Source: Apus apus (taxonomy: Eukaryota; Chordata; Aves; Apodiformes; Apodidae). From it: DNA of 64,000 bases. Positions 47,301-62,300 of this stretch are shown in pieces. Both the position numbers and the translations under genes were made by a program. The notes under the pieces are model-generated. The model was not told the origin of the DNA. It made no database searches and saw only the letters and a list, made by a program, of their open reading frames with translations. Location: NCBI RefSeq assembly GCF_020740795.1, contig NC_067312.1:54455905-54519904 (forward strand), in the 5' to 3' direction. Position 1 is the stretch's first letter. Every line of letters begins with the position of its first letter.

Positions 47301-50300
47301 GTATGACATGAGAAGGAAAGTGAAGAGAGAGAGAAATTGCTGGGATTAAAAAATATAACCTCAATATGAGATAAAAACTGTGAAGTCGTTGACTAGTTGG
47401 CAGTCTTATTGTTCCATGGAATCTGTCTGAAACAAGGGATTGACTCACAAGTCAGTTTGCACTGTAGGTGCTGCAGTTCCAGAGCATATACTTTCTATGG
47501 AAGTAAATTCTCTTAGTCCTCTGTCTTTTCAGCTGTCTATCATATTTGCTCAGAAGAAAATGTTAGAAGTGATATGTCTGTAACTGGCAGACGAGGGATG
47601 ATGCTGTGAGGACTCTGTGCAGGGATAACACAGATTTAAAGATACAGGGCAGTAAAGGCTTCTGCAGCTACATCCTTACAGGTTTCCTGCATAAAGCTGT
47701 ATTTGCATTTCAGCATCTTTTTTCCTCATTAAGTTCCAACCGTTCTGCTCACCTCAGTCTCTACCTCTGCTCTGTATCAGTTCTTGTTTGGTTTTCCCCC
47801 CTGTAGTCCTTTACAGCCACCTCAGTGACCCTCTTTCAAGAAGTACATTTCTCCTTGGTCTCCCTCTAATCTCAACTTGCAGCAGGTCACCTTAGATCAT
47901 TCTTGAAGGAATGGTTTCCTCCTTGTAGGATATCATAGGACCTGTAGTTCCTTTAAAACCCATGGGTCTCCGTGCTGCCTGTGGATCTGGCCTGCAGTGG
48001 TGCAATGCGGAGAAGAGATGGACCTGGTTTGATGCATGAAGACTCTTCTCAGTCTGGTTGTCAGGCATGCTGCTGTGCCAGGGAGGTTTTACCTTGATTC
48101 TGGTTTAGCTGTTGAGGCAGCTGCATGCTGGCACTTAAAATAAGGACTTTTCCATTCTTTGTATGAAGACAGATGATCCTCAGCCCTCATGCTTGACCTG
48201 CTGAGAGATTTTTTTAGTCTCATCTGTTTCCTTGAAATGATCTTATTGTAGAACCATAGGATGGTTTGTGTTGGAAAGGACCTTAAAGATCATCTAGCTC
48301 CAACCCCCCCTGCATGGACAGGGATACCTCCCACTAGAGCAGGTTGCTCAGGGCTGTGTCCAACCTGATGTTCAACAGTTCCAGGATAGGGGCATCCACA
48401 GCTTCAGTGGACAGCCTCTTCTGCTGTCTCACCACCCTACCTAATGGCTAACCTAAATCTACCCTCTTAACAGCTTAAAGTCGTTGCGCCTTGCCCCTTT
48501 CAGGTACTGGAAGGCTGGTATGAGGTCCTACCAGAGCCTTCTCTTCTCCAGGCTGAACAGCCAAAACTCTCTCGGCCTGTGTCCTTAGCAGAGTTGCTGT
48601 ACTCCTTGAGGCTTCTTTGTGGCCCTCATCTTCTGCTAGCTGCCTGAGGAAACAAGTTTGTTGCTTTCTCTCCTATTCTCTTGATCTTGTAGGAGTTGCA
48701 ACTTCTTCCTCTTTGCAGATGCTAAAATGGTTCTTTTTGTGTTTCTGGGTTTGGGGAGGAGACCTGCTGGCTAGAGGGAGGTGAGTTTGTTCCACCGCTC
48801 CAGCAGCTTCAGAGAGTGGTAGTAGGAGCTTTGTGTTGTTAAGTTACAGCAATATGTCCTGTATTTAATGCTTGCAATCTTATTCCTATTTATGATATGC
48901 TGTCTTTTGGGGGGGAAAAAAAAAAGTTAACAAATTGTAACAAATTGATAACTGGTTCAGGCAACATTTTTGCAGCTTTGTGAAGATTTTCTGGAAGACG
49001 TTAAGTGGCATAAGAGAAAGTTGTGGGCAGAACAGGTTAGCCTGTGTCATGGTGTCCTAGGATCACTCACATGTGTATCAAATTTACCCTGGAACAGTAA
49101 CGTCAAACTTTCAAAGAACTTGTTTTTCACTTGTTTGTTGTGCTTTCATGTGTGCAACCTGTTAATTTGTATCCAGCTGCCATGGTGTGGCTCGCCATGA
49201 GCTTGTAACTTGTGCTTTCCCTGGACTCTTTCCTTTCTGCGACACTAACTGTAAATTGTTCTTAGATTCTGTTGTATGTGCTTGTTGGTTTTGTTCTGTT
49301 GACACAACATCTACAACAATGGGTCCTGTGCAGGAGCAGTACCCTAGGTTCAACAAGAATAATCACAATAATTGGTCAGATTTTTTTGCCCTCTGATTAA
49401 CTAGTGGAGATACAGACATCATGCTCTGAATGCAGACCACAGCAAATGTGTTTTCAAAAGCTAGCATCCCCATAGCCATACACTTTTGTTGTCAAAGCAG
49501 AAAGGACAGGAAATCACTTGAACATCCTAACCTTCCATTTCACTTTTGAATAATTTCTAGACTCTATTTGAAACACACTTTGATGCAAAGGAAATGTTGG
49601 TTGCTTCTGTCTTTGATAGAAGTGGTCTCCATGTAAGTATGGAGACTAGTTCTGGAAGCACTAAAGCTGGTCTCTGCCATCAACAGTTTGCTCAGTTAGT
49701 GTTAAAAATAGAAGATGGATCGGTGTTGAGTGCTTTTGAGATGGAAGCACTTTAAGAACTGTGTGCAGCATTTCTTACAAGCCCATTTGGGGGGTATTCA
49801 GAAAAAAGTTGTTTTCTTACTGCAGCAATTTTGAGTTTCAACTAGTTTATCTTTTCCTTTTTTAATTATTTTTTAAAAACTATTTTAAATTGCAGATCAG
49901 CTTGAACGTGTGTTTTTGCGTCTTGGCCATGCGGAAACAGATGAGCAGTTACAGAACATTATTTCCAAATTCCTACCCCCTGTTCTCCTCAAGCTGTCCA
50001 GCACACAGGAAGGAGTTCGTAAAAAGGTAAGGGTCCAATTAACCATACTGGTATGTTTTCCCAGTCAGAGAGAATGAGATGCCCCTGATGTGTCGTGTTT
50101 TATACTACACTTGCATGTTCTCTGTGAAGAAATGTACTCTTTGGGGAGGAGTTGTCATGAACCTGATGGAGAATGGGTTTATTACAACAATTAGAGCTTA
50201 AAGAAAATGGTAATTTCTTGTATCAGCTAAGTCTTTTGTAGATATGTGGCTTTTGCTGATGTGTGGAGGCTGCATTTGTTTCCGGTTCAGGCCAGCTAGC

Positions 50301-53300
50301 TGTAAGTTAGCCTGAGACCATGACTTACTGACATAGAGGCAGTTGCTGTGGCTTCCAGGGTAGGGCTGCTGTGCACCCACCTGACTCATGGCACATGTGG
50401 TATTAAATTCCACTTCCAAAACTGTTTGGTCCTTGCTTAGTTACAGGTTACAGAATCTAAGGTATACCTGGGCATTCAATTCACTGTATTAGGTTATAGG
50501 ATGAAGGTTCATCTGCACACCCAGGAAGGAGCATAGGGATGTAATAGCAAGTCCAGAAACCTGTGTAACGCACTGCACAGCTACTCCCAGGACACATTGT
50601 AGGAGCATTTCCAAAAGCCTAGGAGAATATGGAAACACCATGAGAGGCAGGCAGTTAAAGGACTTGGAGGAAGGGTCTAGGTTCCTTCCAGGCCTGTCTG
50701 AGGTGAGTCTGAGCCTCACTGTCTGGGCATGAAATCGGTCAAGTTGAGGCAATGCCAGAACACCTTTCAGACCGAGAGAGTGCTTTCTAGGGGTAGAGGA
50801 CACAGTGACATGCAGGGGAAGAGCATTTTGGGATTGCACAAGCCTTCTAATGGGATGTTTAATGAAGGAGCCAAAGGCAGGGAAAAGGATGGACCTAGGT
50901 GGTTTGGTGAGCAGCTAGTGTGTGTCTCTGGGTGACGCCCACTGGTGAAATGTGCGCCTTGGCTGATTACACCTGGGGGTGTGGAGCTGCAGCAGACTCC
51001 CTTCTGCTGGGCAACTGGGCCTGGCCCTAGTTCCCTGACACCACACATTGATCATTGCAGCTGTCTCAGTGGCCAGGCAAAGGCCTCACAGTGAAGATGG
51101 ATTTTAATAGGAGCATGAAGAAATTCAGTGATGTAGCTGCCTGCCATAGCAGGGAGGTGAACTCAGTTTGCTAGCATATTTTTATTTCCAGTCCTGTGTT
51201 CTTGCACAAATGGTGTGCTACAACAGCTTTGGGATTCTGTGAGGGGATGGCTAAACCTAATGTTAATGGCAGAAGAAATCTGACCTAGTCTGGACTGAGG
51301 CAGAGGAACACCTGCTTGTGTTTCCTGTTCTGCCAGGAGAATGTGAACAGAAGAGGCAAATGGGGCAGCAGGAGCTGAAGAGAAGGTATTTCAGCAGCTG
51401 GATCAGAAAGCAAAGGATGAATTCTTGTCCCTGCAGATGTTCATCAGAAAAATCTGTCTGGTGATAGAGGCTGACCTTTCTGAGCAGAGTGCTCAGATGG
51501 GTTGTTGGGGAGTAGGGGTAGAAAAGAAGATTTTTGTAATCCCCTTCCTGTCATTTAAAAGTAGGGAAATATCTTACCTTCACTGTATTTATGAGTAGAT
51601 TTCAGAACCTGCAGGTAACTGTAAAACAGGTTTTTTTCTAAAACTTCTGTACAAAATTTGCTCCTGGAAGTGATCAAATGGAAGTAAATCCATAGTTGTG
51701 AAGACATTCCGCTGTGCTGAAGGACGGATACTCTAACTGAGGTGGAGAGTTCTGAATACCTGCTTATCACATGCACTTGCAGCTGTGAAGAAAAACATCC
51801 AACTATCTAGTGAAATTTCTTAGGGTATTTTTACATGATTTTTTTCAATAAACTGGAATTGTTGTCTTTTTTTTTTTTTGAGTGTTGTGAGATTCAGGAA
51901 AGGGGGAGGACTATACCTTTGAAAATTACATTTTAAATGCCATCTCAAAGTCACACAGCACTGTTATGGTATAATATAGTTTTTGTGTTAGAATGAATAA
52001 TGAATTAAAACTAATTTCTTCTGCCTCCTCTGTGTTTAAACTATAGATTTGTATCTATACAAGATGATGCTTATATTCTAACCAATTATAGCACTTCTGT
52101 GTACTACTTAGTATTTCTCAAACACATTGCAGTCAAGGAAGTTGCCCTGAATTCTCCTTTTGCCTTATCAGCAAAGGGAAGTTGACTCTCTTGATACTCT
52201 GTTTCCATTCTGTTTTGGTTTTTTTTGGTATTTTTTACATTGCAAAATAATTTCTTAGTGAGACACAGGAGAGGGTATTATTCTAATGAACATCAGTAAT
52301 GGTTTACTGTGAAGTGGAGAACCTGCGAGTAAACCTGTTCAACAGACACATTGCCTTTTTCTGTTGGGTTTTTTTGTTTGCTTGCTTTTTTTGCTTTTTT
52401 TTGTTTTTGTTTTGTTTTTGTGTTTGGGTTTGTTTGTGGTTTTTTTTTTTCAGAACTCACTTTTTAAATCCTGCTTGCTCTTATTTTGCTGTTGATGTGG
52501 AAAAATATCTTAGGTCTGATGCATTTTCAAATGCTAATGACTTCTAAACACAAATAACTAGCTTTCCAATACTCATTTTGCCTGATGGACAGTAGAGAAT
52601 GTGCCTTTTGTTCAACTCCAGCCTCAAAATCTACCATAGCTGATCCCCAGATGTGCCCCCATTGTTTATGTCATTGTGTTGGGAAAGGACTCATAGTATC
52701 ATGGGGTCAGAGAGAAATCAGAGAGTAAAAAGCTTAAAAGGGAAAAAATTCACTTGCTCAATATTCTATTGTTTACTCATGTTTTTATAGCCATAAATGT
52801 TCTTAGAAAACTAAACAGTGACTGGCAACACAGCAAATGATAGCTAAGGCAGTGTGTATGTGTGTGAGTCTTAAATGACCTAGAGAAATTCCCACAATTT
52901 AGAGCTAAGATGCTCATCTCATCTGGCCATTTTGATAAAGGCATGAGGGTGAGGGTTTTTACTACATAAATGGTGGTGTGCCAATTACTCTCCTTGACCA
53001 CTGGCTGCAGTGGGCCAGCACAGCCACTGTGAGAGTTACTCAGTCTCTTAGATGGGATCAGCCTCACTAGAGCAAAGCCTGCCTAATTCAGGTCTGAGTA
53101 CAGCTGGATGAGATCCTTACTGCAATGTGTTGATATTAAGGGTTATAGAAGCAGGACATCAGCTAACTCTCACACATACTCAGATCCAGCCACCTCTTTT
53201 ATGTCAGCCACCATGGGTAACTTGAACAAGTTCCTCAAACTCTGTGGTAGTCATGTGTGTATTTCTATTCCTTCACCAAAAAAGTGTGTACAGAAAGGTT

Positions 53301-56300
53301 TTTTTCCTCTCTATAATAATAGGAATTGGTGACTGCTGTTGTAATAATTTCGCAACTGCAAAATTTGATGGCTGTCAGCATGTTTAGTTTGAGGAAGAGG
53401 AGGCTGAGGGGAGCCCTCATTGGTCTCTGCAACTACCTGAAAGGACATTGTAGAGAGGCTGGTGCTGGTCTCTTTTCACAGGTGATTAGTGACAGAACAA
53501 GAGGGAATGGCTTCAAGCTGCAACAGGGGAGGTTTCGATTGGACATTAGGGAAGTTTTTTTCACAGAAAGCGTGGTTAGACACTGGAATAGGCTGCCCAG
53601 GGAGATGGTGGAGTCTCCATCCCTGGATGTGTTTAAGGGTCATTTGGATGTGGTGTTGGTGGATATGGTTTAGGGGAGAACGTGTAGAGTAGGGATGATG
53701 GTTGGACTCGGTGATCCCAAGGGTCTTTTCCAACCTGAGTAGTTTTATGATTCTATGATTACTTAGTATCTTGGTTTCTCAATTTTCTGATTTGAGCAAG
53801 CTCTAATATTTGAGAAGACTGCAGCACCCAATTCTATGAGAGCAAAGCTGGTAAGACACCTTGTTCTTAGTTTGTCACCAGCCACGGTATGCAGGCTTCC
53901 ATAATGCTCCAGGTCTTTAGCAGTTTTGGGCTAGCTAGGTCCTGGGGCTAGGAGGAACAAAAGCCAGGGCAACAGACCGAAGCTAGCCAACAGAAGTATT
54001 CCACAGCATTAACATAATGCTCCCTGTAAATGTGGCAGTTTGCTCAGGGTGGGGCTCTTCCTCAGTGGCTGCTGTCCGTGGAGGGTCTCATCCATTGCTC
54101 TGCCACTGAGGTCTGCTCTTCATTTTCTGTGACTGTCGCGCTCTAGCTGGAGCTGTGGTGCTCACAGCGTGTGACATCTGGCACCTGCTGCACAGCTTGC
54201 CACCACTGTGTGGGCTCAGCATAACTTTGTATTTCATATCAGCACTGGGATTAGCAGTAGTCCTTTTTATTATTATTTTATTAAACCTGTTTTCATTTCA
54301 ACCCATGAGTCTCTTTTTTTTTTTTTTTCCTGATTCTCCTTTTCTGGTGGGGTTGGCTTGTCAGGAATAGAGCAACTGCCTAAACAGAATCACAGAATTG
54401 CTGGAGTTGGAAAGGACCTCTAGACATCATCTAGTCCAACTCTCCTGCTGAAGCAGGATAACCTAGAGCACTTTACACAGGGCTGTATCTGGGTGGGTTT
54501 TGAACATCTCCAGAGATGGAGATTCCACAACCTCCCTGGGCAGTCTTTCCAGTGCTCCATCACCCTCACTGTAAAGATGTTTTTCCTCATATTTAAATTG
54601 AATTTCCTATGTTCTGATTTGTACCCATTGCCCCTTGTTCTGACACTGGCAACTACTGAGAAGAGCCTGTCTCCATCTTCCTTGCACCCACTCCTTAGAT
54701 ACCTCTACACATTAATAAGGTCTCCCCTCAGCCTTCTAATCTCCAGGCTAAATAGTCCCAGCTCCTTCAGCCTTTCCTCACAAGAGAGATGCTCCAATCC
54801 CACTATCATCTTCTTCACCCTCCTCTGGACTGTCTCTGGTAGCTCCCTGTCTGTCGTGAGCAGTGGAGCCCAGAACTGGATGCAGTATTCCAGCTGTGGC
54901 CTCGGCCTCACCAGGGCAGAGTAGAGGGGGAGAATGACCTCCCTTGACCTACTGGCCACACTCTTCTTTATGCAACCTAAGATTCCACTGGCCTTCCTGA
55001 CAGCAAGGGCACACTGCTGGCTAATGGATAATTTACTGTCTTATCAGGACTCCAAGATCCTTCTCCTCCAAACTGCTTTTCAGCAGGTCCACCCCTAACC
55101 TAGATTGGTGTTTGGGGTTCTTTCTTCCCAGGTGCAGGACCCTACACTTGCTTTTATTGAACCTCATGAGGTTCTACTCTGCCCAACTCTCCAGCCTGTC
55201 CAGGTCACGCTGAATAGCAGCACAGGCCTCTGGAGTGTCAGCCACCCCTCCCAGTTTTGTATCATCAGCAAACTTGCTGGGTATATACACTGTCCCTCAT
55301 CCAGATTGTTGATAAACACATTGAACAAGACCGGACCGAGTATTGATCCCTGGGGGACACCACTGGTTACTGGCCTCCAACTCATCCCTGTTCCATTGGT
55401 CACCACCCTCTGAGATCTGTCACACAGCTGGCTTTCAATCCACCTCACCATCCTCTCATGAAGCCCACTCTTCCTGAGTTTCCTAACAAGGATGTTATGG
55501 GAGACAGTAATCAAAAGCCTTGCTGAAGTCAAGGTAGATGACATCCACTGCTCTTCTCTCATCTAGTCAGCCAGTAATGATGTCATAGAAGGCAATCAGG
55601 TTGGTCAAGAATTATTTCTCTCGGGTGAATCCATGCTGACTTCTCCCAGTGATATTCTTTGCTTTCACATGTTTTGCAATGATGTCCAGAATGATTTTTT
55701 TCTAACACCTTAACAGGGACAGAGATGACACTAACCAGCTTGTAGTTCCCTGGTTCCTCCTTCTTGCCCTTCTTGAAGACGAGAGTGACATTAGTCCTCT
55801 GCCAGTCCTCAGGCACCTCTCCTGTTCTCCATGACCTTTCAAAGATGATGGAGAGTGGCCCAGCAATAACATCTGCCAGCTCTCTCAGAACTTGTAGATG
55901 CATCTCATCAGGGCCCATGGATTTATGAATGTACAGTTTGGCTAAGTGGTCTCTAACCTGGTCCTCCCTTACTGAGGGAAAGTCTTCCTTTCTCCAGACC
56001 TTATCTCTTACCTCCAGGGTCTGGGATTTAAGAGGACTGGCTTTTGCAGTGAAGACTGAAGCAAAGAAGGCATTCAATAACTCCGTCTTCCCTGTGTCAT
56101 CAGTCACAAGGGCACCCGCCTCATTCTACATTTCCCCTGTTCTTCCTTTTTTTATTGATGTACTGGAAGAAACTTTTCTTGTTGTCCTTGATAGCCCTCG
56201 CCAGCTTTAGTTCCAGGTGGGCCTTAGCTTTCCTCATTGTATCCCTGCATTTTCTTACAAGATTCCTGTATTCCTTCCAAGTGGCCAGAATTGTTTTCCA

Positions 56301-59300
56301 CATTCTGTAAATTTCCTTCTTTCCTTTAAATTTTTCCAGAAGACCCCTACTCATCCATGCAGGTCTCCTACCTCCTCTACTTGATTTCTTTCTCATTGGG
56401 TTTTGAGCTTGGAGCAGGTGGTGTATGAAAGTTGCCCAGCTTTCATGGACATCCATACCTTCCAGAGCCTTGACCCATGGTATTCCAGTGAGTAGATCTT
56501 TAAAGAAGTTAAATGTTGCATTCCTGAAGTCCAGGGTTGTAGTCTTGCTCATTTCTCTCCTACTTCCACCCAATACAGTAAATTCCACCATTTCATGTTC
56601 ACTACAGCCAAGTTTGCCCCCAGCCTTCACATAACCAACAAGACCCTCTTTGTTTGTTAGTACCAGGTCTAGCAGTGCACTGTCCCTCATTGGTTCCTCA
56701 ACCACCTGCGTCAGAAGGTTTTCATCAACGCTCTGCAGGAACCTCCTGGACTGTGCATGCCTGGCTGTGTTGCCCTTCCAGTAAATATCTGGGTGATTGA
56801 AATCCGCCATGAGAACCAGGGCCTGTGATCATGAGGTTACTTTCAGCTGCCCGTAAAAGGCCCCTTCAGCCTCCTCATCCTGATCAGGTGGCCTGTAGTA
56901 AACACCCACAACAGTGTCATTCAAGTTGGCCTGCCCCTTAATTCTTACCCATAAGCTCTCAACACATTCTTCCTTCTCCCCTGGCCAGAGTTCGGTATAC
57001 TCCAGGTGCCACTTCGCCACCTTACTTTGGTGTCCTGTCTTTCCTGAAGAGTATATAGCCATTCTTGACAGTGCTCCAATCATCTGAGCTGTCCCACCAT
57101 GTCTCAGTGGTTGCAGTGAGATTGTGGCCGTGCGACTGCACACAGATCTCTAGTTTTCCTGCCCACCAGAGCCCAGGGCCATTCCCCGAGGCTGCTGCCT
57201 GGCCCCATTGTCATTGCTGCCCAGGACAGGGCTGCACAGTGCTCCTGCCTGACATTCACAGGACTCCTGTTTGCTTCTCCTTTTACCTGAAGGATTTCAG
57301 TTCTGCATTGTTTCACTCCAAACATATTTTTCATGCACTTTCTGGATAGGTGATGGAATTATGGGTGGGTTTTTTTTTTTAATTGTTGGGCTTCTTTATT
57401 CCTGTGTCATGAATTGAAGTTACTTTACAACCAGAAGACAGACCAGCAATACAGAATTCTAATCCATGCTCAGTTTTCAGGGATTAACCAACTGTGTAGA
57501 AAGAGCTGGTCATCCTCAATTAAAATTTCTTCCTTACATTTGTGCTGATAGAGATTATCAGTTCTGGCATTGTTTGGGACTTTTTATGTGTTTGCTCTAA
57601 CAGTGACTCGAGACATGTCAGAGTGTTTTCAAGATAATGTAGTAAATGATGGCTGCCATTTTCTTAGGGATTAAATAATCAGGAAGCTCAGGCCTGGTTT
57701 GTCTATAATTGGCCTGCCTAGTGGACTGATGTGAACTCCAATGTAGTAAAATTATTGATGGTTCTCTCAAGTTGTTTTTTTCTTCCTGTCAGGTCATGGA
57801 GCTGCTGGTTCATCTGAATAAGCGCATCAAAAGTCGTCCAAAAATCCAGCTTCCAGTGGAGACATTGCTAGTTCAGTATCAAGATCCTTCTGCAGTGTCT
57901 TTTGTCACTGTAAGTGTCTGTTCTTCCAAGAATAGTTACTGATTTACTTGTAACAACCATAATATTCTTTAAAGCTCCTGTATTTAGCTCTGTCAGTTTT
58001 CCTAGCAAGTATATTATTGTCATTGAGTTGGGATTTTGAGAGATTTTTTTAAAACTAAACTTTGTAGTCTGTTTGGGGTGAAACTTCATTTCATAAAGCA
58101 GCTACACTATTAATTCTGTCCAAATTACTGATAATTACACTCAAAATTTAATGAATGCATTAATTGCTTGTATTGTAGAGGGTCTGTTCGTCGTTAGAGC
58201 CTCCGCTTTGCAAGCACCTCCCAATCCTTATCCTGATAAGCGCAGGGCTAGAGTCTTACTTAAAATATCTCTATTTCTCTGACCAAAATTGCTTTTGGCT
58301 GTAAAAAATCTGTTTTCATTCATGTATCTGAGTCATGCATAAAATTAATAAAATTCTAACAAGTGCCATCTATAAAGAAGTGTAATGCTTCCCACTTCAA
58401 CATTTCTTTCGGCTCAGTCATTGAACACCTAACTGTTATCTCTACAGTTCTTGGCTGGATTTGGATCAACATGATAGCACTTAGATAGTCCAGTATCCAG
58501 TATTGCTCTGCTGTGCTGTCCTGTCACTGGACTCTGTTTTGATTAAATTTGCAGGTTTTATTTGTGATGATTTAGAAACACGTTTTCCAGAGGAACCTTG
58601 CATATGCTACAGAATTAGTATATAATCAATATTGCTTTCTGCTTCATTTCAGAAAGTGTTCTCTTTTTAAAGTTAAGGCTCAGCAAGATGCTTGCCAGGC
58701 CTCCCCTTTAATAGCTGTCAGTCCAGTGAGCCTTAGAATTAAGAAAGCTGTCTTCCAAAACATGTTTTTCCAACACCTAATAATGTAGCACGACATATAT
58801 GAAGAGTTTAAAAAACAGGTGTTTCTTCTGTACCGTTGCAAAATTGTGTGTGTTTTCTGTTCCTTTAGAATTTTACCATAATTTATGTTAAGATGGGATA
58901 CCCCCGTCTGCCTGTGGAAAAACAATGTGAATTGGCTCCAACTCTTCTCACTGCAATGGAAGGGAAACCTCAACCACAACAAGACAGGTATAACTACTTA
59001 TCTTTGGAGTGAATTCTGTTAGTATTCTTTTAGTAAAATAATTTGTATCAGTTGTCAGAAGATTTATTTTTTTTCCTTGGTGAAATCTTTTATTTCCTGG
59101 GGTATTCTTGGGTTGTACAATTTGGATCAGCAATTCAGTAGTTTGGGTGATTTGAAGAATTCATATAGTCTAAAGATATAGAAATATACAGAACCTGCAG
59201 CAGCAGGTTCCCTGTATGATAAGAGTCCCCTTTTATGATGAATTTGCCTGCTCATATCATCCATCCTTCTTCATCAAATTCTAGTTTCCAGCTTAATGCC

Positions 59301-62300
59301 AGACCTTCAGTAAATATCCTCTGTCCAGCAATAGAAGAGCAATAAATGTCTCAGATTGGCCACTCTAAATTTTGAGATAACCAGAATTCCTACTCACTTG
59401 AAACACTAAGTTGTAATAAATAAGAAAATTACTGACATTGGAAACTGCTGTGTACTAAGAACTTGTAGAAGATTGCTAATTATGGACCAATTTCTTATTT
59501 ATGTTGAGATGGGTTTCCACGATGCTGGCAGTGGAAAATGGCATTAAAATTGTGTCGTCATTCACTCTGCATCATTGTGGCAGTGTAAAGGTATTTAGAA
59601 AATTACCTTAGTGAAAGGTCTTGCAGTAAACTCTCGCTCCCATTCATGACATCGGTGTGAAAATACTTGATTGTCTTCTTTGGGACCATGGTTTTGCCAT
59701 GTCCAAAAAGCAAGTACTTCACTAAGAGAGCTTTGGGAAATCTGGCCATACTGGTCTATAATCAGTACATTTGTCTGTGTTCAGTCTTTGGTGAAGCTGA
59801 ACAGTGTTGATCAACTTCTGCTCGAGGCAGACTTAGGTTTAAAACTTCGAATTTCTTATGGATGAGCGAGTCTTAGACTGTATTTTGTGGCATAATTATG
59901 AAACATTAAAAGCCTGTACAGAGGCAGTGACTTTGTCTTTCCAGATGTGTGTATGTGTATGTATGCGGACATATATATGTTCTGTTTTAAGAACAAATCC
60001 TGATTTATTTTCTGCCTTCTGTTTTTAAGCATGTCAAGTGTCAAATAGAGACCACTGGATTGTGAATCAGTTGAACTTTATTACATTTTATTTTTCTCTT
60101 AGGGATGATGTTTATTGTTAAAAATTTCTCTCTTGAATGTTAAGAATAAACAGATGTGTTTTTTAAAAAATGGTTGCAGTAAATATAATTGTTTTTCAGC
60201 CTAATGCATCTTCTAATACCAACCCTTTTTCACATGAAATACCCTGCTGAACCACTGAAAGCAGTAGCTTCTCCATTTAACCTTGCTGAAAAACCAAAGA
60301 CTGTACAACTGCTTTTGGACTTTATGTTGGATGTTCTTCTTATGCCTTATGGGTAAGTAAAAGTTCATACTAGTCTTCTCTAATATTGATGTGTTCTTTA
60401 TGTGTGAAACATTATAAACTGCAAGCTTGGTAACTGATTTAAAATTTGCTGTAATTTCCCAGCTCTGGTGAAGCTGGTTACGTGCTTCTGTAAGATACAA
60501 AGCAGGGTCTTAATTTTAAGAGTAGGATCATCATCTTCCTTACTTTATTGGACTTTGCAGTGAGACATCACTTCCTACAATTCTTTTGTACCTTGGTCAA
60601 GGATGAGAATCTTTAAATGCTCCGAGATACCAGAAGAGTAGGGGTGGATAATTAATTTTCTTTCCAGAAGGTGCTCAGAGAGTAACTTCAGCTAGTCTGT
60701 GGCTCTCAATGTCTGCCTCTTAAAGTCTTGTTCCCTGGGCTGAGACCGTTTGCAGCTGTGTACAGCTAATTTATGCCTGGTAGAACTTGCTCTGTCGTTG
60801 CCCAGTTCTTAATTAGCCTTGCCAGTCTGCATGCAATAAAACAACCAGAAAGCCTAACTGTAGTGCTTAAAGCTCATAATTGAGTTCATGTGTTTTTAAC
60901 TAATGAGGCCTCGATTAATGTTTATCCTTATTCTTGAAACTGTTCATATATTTTTGTTGCCTGCATGCTGAGTGCTGAACAGATTACAGCTGTGCAGAGC
61001 AAAGTAATTCTGCTTGTCTCTGCAGTACAATTTTGATGCCTTTAACTGTTGACCAGCTTCCAAGGATATATAGAGAGGTGGAGCAAATTTTGTGAGAGTA
61101 TGGAGTTGTGCAAAGGGCAGTTAGATTAACCAGTCTCCTAAAAGACTAAGATCTATAAGCTTAACCTTTATGGCTTTTGCTTTCCTTCCCTGGCCAGCAC
61201 TAAAACTGCCATTTTCCAAGACATTATCATATTTATGTATTTTTATAGTATCAAGGAATTGTTTCCTGCTACTTGATCATATTGCATATGCTTCATAATT
61301 TCCCCTGTTTTTCAGGGGAAATCACACAAATGTTGTTAAAGCTTTTAGTACAAGTTTCTTAGATGTAGTACTGCCTGAGCATTCACTTGTAATAAAAAAG
61401 AGGTCATTCTTCCTGGTTCATAACTGGATATAACTTTTCAGAAACTCTAGTGGACCTATCCCTTTCCTAACAGGTTTGTTTTCCAACAGTTACAAAGAGA
61501 TTGTTATGATTCTTGCAGAATATGCTGGAATAACTGGTAGCTGAGTATCAACTGGGTATAATTCTGTCTTATGCCATGGGATTAATTAAAGAAGAATATG
61601 TGAAGTTGGACAGGTTCCTCCATTCCAGTCTCTAATTCAGCTGATAGTGTGGATTGTTAAAGTCTCTAATGAAACTCCTTTCCCACCTGCTCAGGTTCGT
61701 GTTGAATGAATCTCAGACTCGACAAAATGTGCCCTCAGCCCAGGGCTCTTCATCGAGTAACGTGGGAGGTCCTGGAATCCCTCAGCCACCTCCAGGCATG
61801 AGCTTTTATGCAGCCAAAAGGGTAATTGGAGATAGCCCATGGACACCAGAAGTCCTAGAACAGGTACTTGCATCTGTGGGGCTGGGCCTTGGTGAACTGT
61901 GGGTGGTAATAGGAACAGCTACAGACAGAGGAATGGAAATCTGGAGAGAAAATATGTAACTAATTTTGCCCAGACTTTTGTTGCCTTGAGATAATTTATC
62001 AAGGGACTTTGCATTATTCCTTAAGGAATTTTGTAACCATGAGATGGTGTGGGAGGTTCCAACAGTTCTCAGAGCTGGCTAGGAAGTAACAACAACTGCA
62101 GCCTACTCTTCTGTGTTTTCCTCCTAGACACAGTAAAGTTGCAAAACTCTCTTATGTTGACGAAGTGTCCCTTTTTAGCATTGAAGTAGCAGAGTATCCC
62201 TAGTTGTGATGCTCGTACTGTGCCACAAGTGACTGCTTTGACAGGAGGCAAGATGAGGGATGCTGTTAAAGAGATGGAGAGCTCATGGACTTCTCCTTAG

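Larger units (their letters stand above)
50027..57792 (+). other. ECPAS intron 2
   Basis: About 7.8 kb, nearly half of its second part being mobile-element sequence between 53.37 and 57.17 kb (two CR1s and an LTR fragment, listed separately). The first part (50-52.3 kb) shows no repeat I can name. Confidence 0.75.
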
